A stretch of DNA of 26,195 nt from DASTOB01 sp035720425. GTDB taxonomy: Bacteria; Chloroflexota; Limnocylindria; Limnocylindrales; CSP1-4. The translations under genes and the position numbers were made by a program. Numbering within the stretch: position 1 is the stretch's first letter; each line of letters opens with the position of its first letter. Below the pieces are notes generated by a model. That model did not search any database. It was not told the DNA's origin and saw only the letters and a list, made by a program, of their open reading frames with translations. Location of the stretch: assembly GCA_035720425.1 (NCBI GenBank), contig DASTOB010000040.1, positions 1-26,195 of the forward strand, written 5' to 3'. This document shows positions 1 through 8,070 of this stretch, piece by piece.

Positions 1-1181
1 TTGACGCGGCGTCCGCCGTTCCAGATCTCTCCGCGCCAGACCTCGAAGTGGAGGTGCGGGCCGGTCGCCCAGCCGGACTGGCCCACGCGGCCGACCTGCT
101 GACCGCGTCCGACCGACTGCCCGGCGCCAACGGTGACGGCCGACATGTGGTTGTACGTCGTGTACAGCCCGGAGCCGTGAGCGATCCAGACCTGGTAGCC
201 GCCGCCGTTGCTCTTCCAGCCGGCGAAGATGACCGTGCCCTCGCCGCCGGCGACGACCGCCGAACCGTAGTCCGCGGCGATGTCGAGCCCGTAGTGGCCG
301 TAGCGGAAGTACTGGCTGATGTAGTTGCCACCGCCTGAGACCGGCCAGCCGAACGCACCGCCGGTGTAGGTCGCCGGACCGCTGACGCGTGGCGTCGAGC
401 CGGTCGTCCGCGGCCGAACGGTGGGCTTCGGCGTCGCGATCGCCTCGCCGGCCGCGCCGGGCAGGACGAGCGTCTGGCCGATCACGAGTGCGCGATCCTC
501 GAGCCCGTTGACCTCGTAGATCGCGTCCGCGTCGATGGTGTACTTCGTGGCCAGCGATTCGAGCGTGTCGCCCTCCTGGACGGTCGCGACGAGGCCGGTC
601 ACCGGCGGGATCGTCAACACCTGGCCGACCTTGAGATCGTCCTTGCTCGAGAGCTTGTTCGCCCACCAGACGGTCATCATCGACACGCCGTGCGCGTCCG
701 CGATCCCGACCAGCGTGTCGCCCGTCCGGACCGTGTACGTGCGCAGGAGATCGCGACCGTCCGCGACGGACGTGTCGACGGCGACCGGCTTGACGAGGGT
801 CCCGTCGTCGAGGAACGCGCCATCGAGGGCCGGCTCGCTCGTGGCGTCCGGCTCCTCCTGGACCGCGAAGGCCTCCGGATCGAGGGCGCGGAACCGGCCC
901 TCGCCGGCGCCTTCCGCGATCGGCTCGCCGGCCTGGTCGAACGCCCCGAGGACGGTGCCGGAGCCGCCGACCGCGATGCGCGGGGCGCTGCCGGCCCCGA
1001 TCGGACCACCGACCGGCGCGCTCGGCAACGCATCAGGAAGGACGCTCAACAGGGATCCGGCAAGTACGACGGCCGCAACGGCGACGGGAAGGATGGCGTC
1101 CGGTCCGAGGCGGCGGCGGATGACGAGCCGCAGGCGAACCGGTGCCGCATCGCGCACGGACCGCGCCGCCGCGACCGGCAT
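1..1181 (-). CDS. LysM-repeat M23 peptidase (C-terminus cut by window edge)
   Basis: This is a membrane-anchored or secreted cell-wall hydrolase that should cut peptidoglycan cross-bridges. From the ATG at 1181 there is an Arg-rich N-terminus, then a hydrophobic segment (about residues 28-52) and a low-complexity linker. Two LysM repeats follow (about 145-190 and 197-240), each with a GDTL core. After a Pro/Thr-rich linker comes an M23 domain from about residue 277. The zinc ligands are visible: H296 and D300 in HYGLD, and H376/H378 in GPHLHFE. The frame is still open at base 1, but the HLH motif is already present, so only the extreme C-terminus is missing. The start is uncertain: the frame stays open upstream past 1500, with TTG/GTG codons near 1346 and 1325. 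ATG 1181 puts the hydrophobic segment close to the N-terminus. It lies downstream of rho on the same strand. Confidence 0.9.
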   Translation of the reverse strand, partial: MPVAAARSVRDAAPVRLRLVIRRRLGPDAILPVAVAAVVLAGSLLSVLPDALPSAPVGGPIGAGSAPRIAVGGSGTVLGAFDQAGEPIAEGAGEGRFRALDPEAFAVQEEPDATSEPALDGAFLDDGTLVKPVAVDTSVADGRDLLRTYTVRTGDTLVGIADAHGVSMMTVWWANKLSSKDDLKVGQVLTIPPVTGLVATVQEGDTLESLATKYTIDADAIYEVNGLEDRALVIGQTLVLPGAAGEAIATPKPTVRPRTTGSTPRVSGPATYTGGAFGWPVSGGGNYISQYFRYGHYGLDIAADYGSAVVAGGEGTVIFAGWKSNGGGYQVWIAHGSGLYTTYNHMSAVTVGAGQSVGRGQQVGRVGQSGWATGPHLHFEVWRGEIWNGGRRV

Positions 1182-1574
1182 CGGCCGTGCGTCGTCGGGT
1201 CGACGGGTGCGCGTGATCGCCTCGGATGCGGTCCGGGCAACGTCGACCGTCCTCCGGTGGAGGCGGGTCGCGAGCGGCGATCGGGTGCGCTGGCCGGGTC
1301 GCAGGCGTCCGATGACACGCTGCACGCCGACCGATGCGTTCAGCAATACGGTCTCCTGGCGGGGACGGTCGGTTGGACGCGCGGCGCGCTCGGCGCACAG
1401 GGCGAACCGTCCAAGGGTCGCGGTATCGAGCTGGGGGTCTCTTACGCGGCCGATGCCCGAGTGACAGTCGGGCCTACGACGCGCGGAACCGTACCACGAG
1501 TCCGGCGCCTGTCGCAAACCCGACAGCCGGGAGCTCCGGGCTGTTATGCCCTTGACATCCCGCCGAGCGCCCGT
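1182..1574. other. Gap between rho and the M23 peptidase gene
   Basis: This stretch has no independently supported gene. The reading frame of the peptidase stays open through most of it on the minus strand, so part could encode an N-terminal extension. The predicted residues there are Arg/Ala/Pro-rich, as is common for out-of-frame GC-rich DNA. I find no convincing minus-strand promoter. An imperfect hairpin at 1523-1544 lies just beyond the rho stop codon. Confidence 0.5.
1523..1544 (-). terminator. Imperfect hairpin downstream of rho
   Basis: The arms ACAGCC (1523-1528) and GGCTGT (1539-1544) form a 6-bp stem around a GC-rich centre containing GGAGCTCC. It lies 31 bases past the rho stop codon. 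On the minus strand it is followed by only a short GGGTTTG, so it is a weak intrinsic terminator or a 3'-end stabilising hairpin. Confidence 0.35.
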
Positions 1575-2963
1575 TCAGGCGTCGAGGCTCTTCGTCAGGG
1601 TCGCGAGAAACTGGGCGTTGTTGTCCGTCTTGGCTAGCCGATTGAGGAGGAGTTCGATGCCCTCGTTCGTGCCGACGGCGGACAGCATCCGGCGCATCGT
1701 CCAGACCATCTTGAGCGTGCCCTCCTCGAGGAGCAGCTCCTCGCGCCGGGTGCCGGAGCGCTGGACGTCGATGGCCGGGAAGATGCGCTTCTCGGCGAGC
1801 TTTCGGTCGAGGATGAGCTCCGAGTTGCCGGTGCCCTTGAACTCCTCATAGATCACGTCGTCCATCCGGGAGCCGGTGTCGACGAGGCACGTGCCGATGA
1901 TCGTGAGCGAGCCGCCTTCCTCGATCTTTCGGGCGGCGCCGAAGAAGCGCTTGGGCGGATAGAGCGCGATCGGGTCTATGCCGCCCGACAGGGTCCGGCC
2001 GGACGGCGGGAGGGCGAGGTTGTAGGCGCGCGCGAGGCGGGTGATCGAGTCGAGCAGGATCACGACATCACGACCGGTCTCGACCTGGCGCTTGGCGATC
2101 TCGAGCGCCATCTCCGCGACGTGGGTGTGGTTCTCGGTCGGCTCGTCGAACGTCGAGCTGATGACCTCGCCCTTGACGCTCCGGCGCATGTCCGTGACCT
2201 CCTCCGGCCGCTCACCGATGAGCGCGACCATGAGCAGGATCTCCGGGTAGTTCGCCGTGATGCCGTTGGCGATGTGCTTGAGCAGGAACGTCTTGCCGGC
2301 CTTGGGCGGGCTCACGATGAGCGCGCGCTGTCCCTTGCCGAGCGGGTTGACGAGGTTGATCAGGCGCTGGCTGAGGTTCTTCGAGTCGCTCTCGAGGTTG
2401 AGCAGCTCGTCCGGGTGGATCGGCGTCAGGTCGCCGAACACCGGCCGGCGACGGGCGGTCTCGATGTCGACGCCGTTGACCGCGTCGACCCGGAGCATGC
2501 CCCAGTACTTCTCCGCGTCGCGCGGCGCGCGGACCGCGCCGCTGACCCGGTCGCCAATGCGCAGGCCGAAGCGCCGGACCTGGCTGGAGCTGACGTACAC
2601 GTCGTCCGGGCTCGGCAGCAGGCCGTGGCGGCGCATGAACCCGAAGCCCTCATCGACGATGTCGAGGATGCCCGACGCGTACGCGTGACCGGCGCGCTCC
2701 GTCTGGCGCTGGAGGATCCGATCGACGAGGTCGTCCTTGCGGTCGCCGGTCCCGGTGTCGAGCTCCAGGTCGCGACCGACGCGGCGGAGCTCGTTGACGC
2801 TCATCTCACGCAGATCGGAGACGTCGAGGTCGTTCCGTTCGCGGGCCGCCTCGAGCTCCTGCTGCTCCTCGTATTCGGTGACCGGCGCGCGCGAGACGGG
2901 CACGCGGCGGCGAGGACGTCGGTTTCGGGAGCGCTGGTCGCGCGGGTCGGAGCCGTTGGGCAT
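1575..2963 (-). CDS. rho: Transcription termination factor Rho
   Basis: Rho is a hexameric RNA helicase/ATPase that loads on C-rich RNA and ends transcription. From the ATG at 2963 the protein has 462 residues. It begins with a basic, Arg/Pro-rich tail, then a Rho_N helical domain (LREMSVNELRRVGRDLEL) and the cold-shock-like RNA-binding fold (GILDIVDEGFGFMRR). The RecA-type core follows, with Walker A SPPKAGKT near residue 220, Walker B VVILLDS near 302, the SGGID segment and the RSGTRREELLL region near 405. The frame extends to an upstream ATG at 3122. I reject that start because a good promoter (-35 TTGACG, -10 TATGCT at 3074-3046) would begin the mRNA near 3039, downstream of it. The length is slightly above the usual 420 because of the N-terminal tail. 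Confidence 0.97.
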   Translation of the reverse strand: MPNGSDPRDQRSRNRRPRRRVPVSRAPVTEYEEQQELEAARERNDLDVSDLREMSVNELRRVGRDLELDTGTGDRKDDLVDRILQRQTERAGHAYASGILDIVDEGFGFMRRHGLLPSPDDVYVSSSQVRRFGLRIGDRVSGAVRAPRDAEKYWGMLRVDAVNGVDIETARRRPVFGDLTPIHPDELLNLESDSKNLSQRLINLVNPLGKGQRALIVSPPKAGKTFLLKHIANGITANYPEILLMVALIGERPEEVTDMRRSVKGEVISSTFDEPTENHTHVAEMALEIAKRQVETGRDVVILLDSITRLARAYNLALPPSGRTLSGGIDPIALYPPKRFFGAARKIEEGGSLTIIGTCLVDTGSRMDDVIYEEFKGTGNSELILDRKLAEKRIFPAIDVQRSGTRREELLLEEGTLKMVWTMRRMLSAVGTNEGIELLLNRLAKTDNNAQFLATLTKSLDA

Positions 2964-3045
2964 GTGGGTAGGGGTACCTGCGGGTGTGACCGGACTGGGC
3001 GTCGCGCGGAATCGATCCGCAGCGCGGGCCGGGTGGGATGTGCGG

Positions 3046-3074
3046 AGCATAGGCCCGCGCTCGCCGCACGTCAA
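3046..3074 (-). promoter_or_regulatory. Sigma70-type promoter for rho
   Basis: On the minus strand TTGACG (3074-3069) and TATGCT (3051-3046) are separated by exactly 17 bases. Transcription would start near 3039, leaving a leader of about 76 bases before the ATG at 2963. This placement excludes the two upstream ATGs (3122 and 3050) as starts for this transcript. Confidence 0.65.
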
Positions 3075-3206
3075 TCGGCAGGATTGGCCGGGGCAGCAGC
3101 GGCGAAGCCCGCGCTCGCCCACGATTCCACGTCATGCCGAGAGGCTCCCGCGTGAAGGGAGCCGGCCGGCGTTCCCGGCGTTCGTGGCCCGTGCTCATCT
3201 GAGCGC

Positions 3207-3235
3207 TTGCATCTCACATGTGCACGTTCTACGAT
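3207..3235 (+). promoter_or_regulatory. Promoter of the aldolase operon, leaderless arrangement
   Basis: TTGCAT (3207-3212) and TACGAT (3230-3235) are 17 bases apart. The predicted first transcribed base falls at about 3242, exactly on an in-frame GTG. The operon mRNA therefore probably starts with its own initiation codon. No Shine-Dalgarno is present in front of either candidate start. Confidence 0.6.
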
Positions 3236-3241
3236 CGGCCC

Positions 3242-3904
3242 GTGGACGATCGCGCGCTGCGCCTGCGGGGATCGGACATCGCCGATCGGATCCGGCGCGG
3301 GCGGCTCATCGTCGTCCTCCGCCGCGTCACGCCGCGGGAACGGCTCGTCGATCTCGTCGAGGAACTCGCGGACGCAGGTGCCCGCGCGTTCGAGATCACC
3401 TTCGATGCGCCGGACGCCGCGGCCGACCTCGCCGCCTGCGGCGACGCGCTCGACCGGCGCGGGCACGACGCGATCGTCGGCGCCGGCACGGTCCGAACGG
3501 GCTCACAGGTCCAGGCGGCGGCCGACGCCGGGGCAACGTTCATCGTCAGCCCGGTGTTCGATCCCGATGTCGTCGCGGCGACGCTGGCGCGGTCGGTGCC
3601 GGTCATCCCCGGCGCGTACACGCCCACGGAGGTCGATCGAGCCTGGCGAGCCGGGGCGACGTTCGTCAAGCTCTTCCCCGCTTCCTCGCTCGGCCCGGCC
3701 CACGTTCGCGAGCTGCGCGGTCCGCTGCCGGAGGTCGAGACGATCGCCACCGGCGGCGTCGACGCGAGCAACGCCCGGGCGTTCCTCGACGCCGGCGCGG
3801 TCGCGGTCGGCATCGGCTCCGCGCTCGTGCGCGCCGCGCCGGCGGAACGACGGGCGATCGTCGAGCTCCTCGCCGGCGCAGGTTCCGGCGGGTCGGCCGG
3901 ATGA
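3242..3904 (+). CDS. KDPG/KHG-type class I aldolase
   Basis: The protein belongs to the Eda family, which splits 2-keto-3-deoxy(-6-phospho) sugar acids into pyruvate and an aldehyde by a Schiff-base mechanism. From GTG 3242 it has 220 residues, the normal family length. It shows the VVLRRVTP beta-1 segment, the catalytic Glu (E51 in FEITFDAP), the GAGTVRT loop, the PGAYTPTEV segment, the Schiff-base lysine K143 in TFVKLFPAS, and the phosphate-site glycines (ATGGVDASN, VGIGSALV). An ATG at 3218 in the same frame lies upstream of the predicted transcription start and would add eight unconserved residues, so I prefer the leaderless GTG. It heads a six-gene operon and overlaps the next gene by four bases. 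The exact substrate (KDPG, KDPGal or an unphosphorylated acid) cannot be read from sequence. Confidence 0.9.
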   Translation: MDDRALRLRGSDIADRIRRGRLIVVLRRVTPRERLVDLVEELADAGARAFEITFDAPDAAADLAACGDALDRRGHDAIVGAGTVRTGSQVQAAADAGATFIVSPVFDPDVVAATLARSVPVIPGAYTPTEVDRAWRAGATFVKLFPASSLGPAHVRELRGPLPEVETIATGGVDASNARAFLDAGAVAVGIGSALVRAAPAERRAIVELLAGAGSGGSAG

Positions 3905-4917
3905 GACGGGCTCCCGAGGTCCCCGCCGACGTCGCGACGCAGGTCGCACGGCTCTTCTACGACCGGCAGCTGTCGAAGGTCGAGATCGGCGGACGCCTCG
4001 GCATGTCGCGCTTCCGGGTCGCGCGGCTCCTCGACCACGCCCTCGCGAACGACCTGGTCCGGATCGAGTTCCGCGATACGCCGGCCGGGGATCGCGGGCT
4101 CGCGCGGGCCCTCGAGGAGCGGTTCGGGCTCGACCTGTGCATCGTGGCGGCCGATGGGCCCTCGGACGCGCGCGACCGGGTGGCGCGGCTCGCCGGCTCG
4201 TTCGTCGGCGACCTGGTCGGGCACGGCGACGTGGTCGGCATCGCCTGGGGCTCGACGCTCGCCGCGTTCGTGCGAGAGGTCCCGACCCGTCAGGACGACT
4301 CGATCGAGGTCGTCCAGCTTGCCGGCAGCTCCGTGCGCCTCGGGCGCGAGCGCGATCCCGGCGAGCTGGCGCGGGTCCTCGCGGATCGCCTCGGGGCCGC
4401 CCATCGGCCGCTTCACGCTCCGGTCTTCGTCGATGATCCCGCCGGCCGGCGGGCGCTCCTCGCCGAACCGGACCTCGCTGCGACGCTCGCGGCATTCGAT
4501 CGGTTGACCATGGCCGTCGTCGGGATCGGGGCGTTCGGCGGAGGGAGGACGCGCGGCGGGAGCGGCGCGTTCGGGCCGGACGGTGAGGATGGCGCGGCCC
4601 GGGCAGAGTCGTCGCTCGTGCGCTCCGGCGTGCTCGATGCCGCGACGGTGAAGCGCCTTCGGGAACGCGGCGCGGTCGGCGACCTCGTCGTCCACGCCTT
4701 CGACGCGGCGGGCCGCTTCGTCGCGCCGGACCTGGCCGAACGGTCCATCGCGATCGGGGTCGACCAGCTCCGCCGCGTGCCGCGCGTCGTGGCAATCGCC
4801 GCGGGAGCCGCCAAGGCGGAGGCCATCCGGGGCGCCCTCGCGACCGGGAGCGTCCGGGTCCTCGCGACCGACGCCGCGGCCGCGGCCGCCATCCTCGCGC
4901 TCGAGAACGGCCGATGA
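3901..4917 (+). CDS. SorC/DeoR-type sugar-sensing transcriptional regulator
   Basis: This 338-residue protein has an N-terminal helix-turn-helix of the SorC type (about 8-60), including LSKVEIGGRLGMSRFRVARLLDHA. A long Rossmann-like effector domain follows (about 65-335) with the family signatures VGIAWGSTLAAFV and VVGIGAFGG, and near the end a VVAIAAGAAKAEAIRGAL segment. SorC proteins bind a phosphorylated sugar and release or activate the promoter of their catabolic genes. Its start ATGA overlaps the aldolase stop codon, so it is translationally coupled inside the operon it probably controls. A Gly/Arg-rich insertion follows the GIGAFGG motif (about residues 215-235). The effector is unknown. 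Confidence 0.88.
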   Translation: MRRAPEVPADVATQVARLFYDRQLSKVEIGGRLGMSRFRVARLLDHALANDLVRIEFRDTPAGDRGLARALEERFGLDLCIVAADGPSDARDRVARLAGSFVGDLVGHGDVVGIAWGSTLAAFVREVPTRQDDSIEVVQLAGSSVRLGRERDPGELARVLADRLGAAHRPLHAPVFVDDPAGRRALLAEPDLAATLAAFDRLTMAVVGIGAFGGGRTRGGSGAFGPDGEDGAARAESSLVRSGVLDAATVKRLRERGAVGDLVVHAFDAAGRFVAPDLAERSIAIGVDQLRRVPRVVAIAAGAAKAEAIRGALATGSVRVLATDAAAAAAILALENGR

Positions 4918-5738
4918 GCGGGTCGACGGAGCGGGCCCGCCCGGCCTGCGTCGTGACCGGCTCGACCGGCATCGGCGCTGCGACCGCGGAGCGACTCGCC
5001 GCCACCGGATGGTCCGTGTTCGTCGTATCGCGCCGGGCCGACCACGCCCGGGCGCTCGCCGAGCGGCTCGCGGACGGCGGCGGATCGGTTGCCTGGCACG
5101 CGGCCGACCTGACCGTCGAGGCGGAGGCCGATGGGGCGATCGAGGCGGCGGCCGCGACGTTCGGACGGATCGACGGCCTGCTGTCGGTCGCCGGCGGCAG
5201 CGGCCGGCGGTTCGGCGACGGGCCGATCCACGAGCTGACGGCGGAGGGCTGGGATCGGACGGTCGAGCTCAACCTCCGGTCGCAGGCGCTCGTCTGCCGG
5301 GCGGTCGTGCGCCGCATGCTCGACCAGGCCCCCGGACCGTCGGGGACACGCGGGTCGCTCGTCCTCGTCGGCAGCGTGCTCGCCGCGCGACCGGTCCCTG
5401 AGCTCTTCGCGACCCACGCGTACGCGGCGGCGAAGGGAGCGATCACCGCGCTCGCGACGACGATGGCCGCCTTCTACGCGCCTGACCTGATCCGGGTCAA
5501 CGTCGTCGCGCCGTCGCTCACCGCCACGCCGATGGCGGAACGCGCCGCGCAGGACGCGCGAACGGTCGCCTTCGCCCGACGCAAGCAGCCGCTCGTCGAC
5601 GGCTTCGTGGCGGCCGATGACGTCGCTGCCGCAGCGGCCTACCTCCTGTCCGATGACGCGCGCGCGGTGACGGGGCAGGTCCTCACCATCGACGGGGGCT
5701 GGTCCGTGGTGGCGGCCGAACCGGATCCGGCGCCATGA
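4914..5738 (+). CDS. SDR-family NAD(P)-dependent dehydrogenase
   Basis: A 274-residue classical short-chain dehydrogenase/reductase, cytoplasmic, expected to oxidise or reduce a sugar or polyol hydroxyl. The nucleotide-binding motif TGSTGIG begins at residue 15. The active-site set is S154, Y170 and K174 (YAAAK), with the structural Asn in VELNLRS. C-terminal features (RVNVVAPSLTATPM and TGQVLTIDGGWS) are typical of the sugar/gluconate dehydrogenase branch. The usual NNAG after beta-4 reads SVAG here, a mild departure. The basic residues after beta-2 (SRRADHA) hint at NADP, but this is inference. It overlaps both neighbours by four bases. The reverse strand over this gene carries long open frames that are shadows. 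Confidence 0.9.
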   Translation: MSGSTERARPACVVTGSTGIGAATAERLAATGWSVFVVSRRADHARALAERLADGGGSVAWHAADLTVEAEADGAIEAAAATFGRIDGLLSVAGGSGRRFGDGPIHELTAEGWDRTVELNLRSQALVCRAVVRRMLDQAPGPSGTRGSLVLVGSVLAARPVPELFATHAYAAAKGAITALATTMAAFYAPDLIRVNVVAPSLTATPMAERAAQDARTVAFARRKQPLVDGFVAADDVAAAAAYLLSDDARAVTGQVLTIDGGWSVVAAEPDPAP

Positions 5739-7093
5739 GCCCAGGCGCGCGGCATCCGATCATCGCGTCCGTCGACGTGTGCGTCGTCGGGTCCGGCTCC
5801 GCGGGCTCGACCGCCGCGATCGCCGCGGCGCGCGCGGGCGCTCGGACGCTCCTCGTCGAGAAGCTGCCGTTCCTCGGCGGGACGAGCACGGCGGTACTCG
5901 ACACGTTCTACGGGTTCTACACGCCGGGGAGTCGCGCGCTCAAGGTCGTCGGCGGGATCCCCGACGAGGTCGTGGCGGAACTCCGGCGCCTCGGACGCGT
6001 CGTCGAGCGCCCGAACACGTACGGCGCCGGGACGGGGGTCACGTATCTCGCCGAGCACCTCAAGGTGGCCTGGGAACACCTCGTGACCGATGCCGGGGCA
6101 CGCGTCCTGCTCCACGCGTTCGTCCAGGACGCGACGGTTCGGGACGGGCGGGTCGACGAGGTCCTCGTCGCGACGAAGGGTGGCCTTGCGCGCGTGCGCG
6201 CGTCAGTGTTCGTTGACGCGAGCGGCGACGCAGATCTCTGCCACTTCGCCGGGTTCGGCTACGAAACGGCCGGCGAGCAGGACCCGGCCCAGACCCTGAC
6301 GACGACGTTCCGGATGGTCAACGTCGACGTCGGCCGTCGCCGGGCGTTGCCGCGCGAGGCGTTCCACGCGCTCATGGCGGAGGCGGCAACGACGGGCGGT
6401 TATGCGCTCCCCCGGCGCGAGGGCAGCGACCACATCACGCCGGTCGAAGGCATGACCGCGACGATCATGACCCGGCTCGATTCGACCGAGACGCGCGACG
6501 GTCGCCTCGTCGGCGCGACGGACCCGGACCTCCTCACTCGGCGCGAGATCGAGGGCCGTCGCCAGGCCCTCGAATACGCCCGGTTCCTCGCCGACTGCGT
6601 GCCGGGCTACGAGGCCGCGGCGCTCGTGGCCCTCGGAACACAGATCGGCGTTCGCGAGACGCGGCGCGTGTACGGCGACGCCCGATTGACGCGCGACGAC
6701 GTGCTCGCGGGCCGCGCCTTCGATGACCAGGTGGGCCTGTGCGGTGCGCCGATCGAGGACCACCACGGCGGCGCCGACACGCGCTGGCAGTACCTCCCGG
6801 ACGGCGCCGCCGTCGGCATCCCGTATCGGACGCTCGTCGTGCGCGACGCGGTGAACGTCCTCGTGGCGGGGCGCTGCTTCAGCGCGACGCACGACGCGCA
6901 CGCGTCGGTTCGCTCGATGGCCCAGTGCATGGCGATGGGTCAGGCGGCCGGGACCGCAGCGGCGATGGCCGCGCGCGACGGCGTCGAGCCGCGCCGGGTC
7001 GACCCGGTCGTCCTGCGGGAGCGCCTGCGGGACGACGGCGCGATCGTCGACCTCGCGGATGCCGGCGAAACCGGCGTGGCCCCCCGGCAATGA
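5735..7093 (+). CDS. FAD-dependent oxidoreductase (FAD_oxidored, PF12831-like)
   Basis: A 452-residue flavoprotein. The N-terminal Rossmann motif is GSGSAG (G19, G21, G24), followed by VEKLPFLGGTST where Glu would hold the ribose. The C-terminal FAD-binding stretch VLVAGRCFSATHDAHASVRSMAQCMAMGQAAG (given here as landmarks AGRC, SVRS and GQAAG near residues 375-410) is the hallmark of the PF12831 family. There is no signal peptide, so it should act in the cytoplasm. The natural substrates of most members are unknown. In this operon it could oxidise a sugar, a sugar lactone or a related hydroxy compound. It overlaps the SDR and the phosphotriesterase-like gene by four bases each. I call the family with confidence but not the reaction. 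Confidence 0.85.
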   Translation: MSPGARHPIIASVDVCVVGSGSAGSTAAIAAARAGARTLLVEKLPFLGGTSTAVLDTFYGFYTPGSRALKVVGGIPDEVVAELRRLGRVVERPNTYGAGTGVTYLAEHLKVAWEHLVTDAGARVLLHAFVQDATVRDGRVDEVLVATKGGLARVRASVFVDASGDADLCHFAGFGYETAGEQDPAQTLTTTFRMVNVDVGRRRALPREAFHALMAEAATTGGYALPRREGSDHITPVEGMTATIMTRLDSTETRDGRLVGATDPDLLTRREIEGRRQALEYARFLADCVPGYEAAALVALGTQIGVRETRRVYGDARLTRDDVLAGRAFDDQVGLCGAPIEDHHGGADTRWQYLPDGAAVGIPYRTLVVRDAVNVLVAGRCFSATHDAHASVRSMAQCMAMGQAAGTAAAMAARDGVEPRRVDPVVLRERLRDDGAIVDLADAGETGVAPRQ

Positions 7094-8070
7094 GCATCGT
7101 CCGGACAGTGCTCGGCGACGTCGACGCCGCGGAGCTCGGCGTCACGTACGCCCACGAGCACCTCGTCATCGATGGTGGCCGGCCGGTGCTCATGGAGCCG
7201 GAGTTCGATCTCGGCGACGTCGACGCCATGGCGGCGGAGCTCGGCGAGGCGGCGCAGCACGGCCTGCGCACGGTCGTCGACGCGATGCCGTGCGACGCCG
7301 GGCGCAACGTGAACAAGCTGGCGGAGCTGAGCCGGCGGACCGGCGTCCACGTCGTCGCGCCGACCGGACTCCACCACGACCGCTATTACGGTCCGGCCCA
7401 TTGGAGCCACCGCATCACGATCGACGAGCTGGCGGACCTGTTCGCGCGCGACGTCACGGACGGGATCGACGCGTACGACTATGCCGGTCCGGTGGTCCGC
7501 CGGACCGGCCATCGGGCGGGGGTGATCAAGGTCGCCGGGAGCGCCGGCGGCGTGTCGGACCGCGACCGTCGCGTGTTCGAGGCGGCGGCCTCCGCACACC
7601 GGCAAACGGGCGCGCCGATCCTCACCCACTGCGAGCACGGCGCCGGCGCGCCGGAGCAGATCCGGCTGCTGTCCGATCTCGGCGTGGCGCCGTCACACGT
7701 GATCGTCAGCCACGTCGACAAGGTCGTCGATCGCGGCTACCAGCGCGAGGTGCTCGCGAGCGGCGCGTTCCTCGAGTACGACCAGTCGTTCCGCTGGCCG
7801 GCCGGTGCGCCGAACGGCACCGCGCTGCTCATTGCCGCGATGGCGGAGGACGGCCTCGCGGATCGGATCGTCCTCGGCATGGACGCGGCCCGCCGCCGCT
7901 ACTACCGGGTCCACGGCGGCGCCCCGGGCCTTGCCTGGCTCCTCGACGGTTTCACGGCCGTGCTTCGGGCGGCCGGCGTCGACGATCCCGTCCGCCACGC
8001 CCTGTTCGTGACCAATCCGGCGCGCGCGTTTGCGTTCGCCGATCAGCACACCCGCACGGAGGAACGGTGA
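7090..8070 (+). CDS. Phosphotriesterase-family metal hydrolase, probable lactonase
   Basis: This 326-residue TIM-barrel amidohydrolase contains the full binuclear metal site of the phosphotriesterase family. The ligands are H22 and H24 in AHEHL, the bridging lysine K147 in GVIKVAGS (normally carbamylated), H180 in LTHCEHG, H208 in VSHVDK and D265 in LGMDAAR. Despite the family name, many members hydrolyse sugar lactones. The neighbours here (dehydrogenases and a keto-deoxy acid aldolase) make a sugar lactonase the most economical role, opening the lactone made by one of the dehydrogenases. The frame is open further upstream, but the ATG at 7090 overlaps the preceding stop by four bases and lies directly before the conserved N-terminus (VRTVLGDVDAAELGVTYAHEH). 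Confidence 0.9.
   Translation: MSIVRTVLGDVDAAELGVTYAHEHLVIDGGRPVLMEPEFDLGDVDAMAAELGEAAQHGLRTVVDAMPCDAGRNVNKLAELSRRTGVHVVAPTGLHHDRYYGPAHWSHRITIDELADLFARDVTDGIDAYDYAGPVVRRTGHRAGVIKVAGSAGGVSDRDRRVFEAAASAHRQTGAPILTHCEHGAGAPEQIRLLSDLGVAPSHVIVSHVDKVVDRGYQREVLASGAFLEYDQSFRWPAGAPNGTALLIAAMAEDGLADRIVLGMDAARRRYYRVHGGAPGLAWLLDGFTAVLRAAGVDDPVRHALFVTNPARAFAFADQHTRTEER

Noticed and set aside
1552..1557. TTGACA on the plus strand as a promoter
   Set aside because: No -10-like sequence follows at 16-18 bases and no plus-strand gene lies downstream.
2964..3122. Longer N-terminus for Rho from ATG 3122 or 3050
   Set aside because: A TTGACG-17-TATGCT promoter lies inside this stretch, so the mRNA would begin after both ATGs; the added residues are not Rho-like.
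3229..5446. Very long minus-strand open frames across the aldolase, SorC and SDR genes
   Set aside because: They are Arg/Pro/Ser-rich shadows of GC-rich codons with no family motifs, opposite genes whose catalytic residues are intact.
7090..8070. Phosphotriesterase as an organophosphate-degrading enzyme
   Set aside because: The metal ligands fit the whole family; the operon context favours a sugar lactonase, and nothing supports pesticide hydrolysis.
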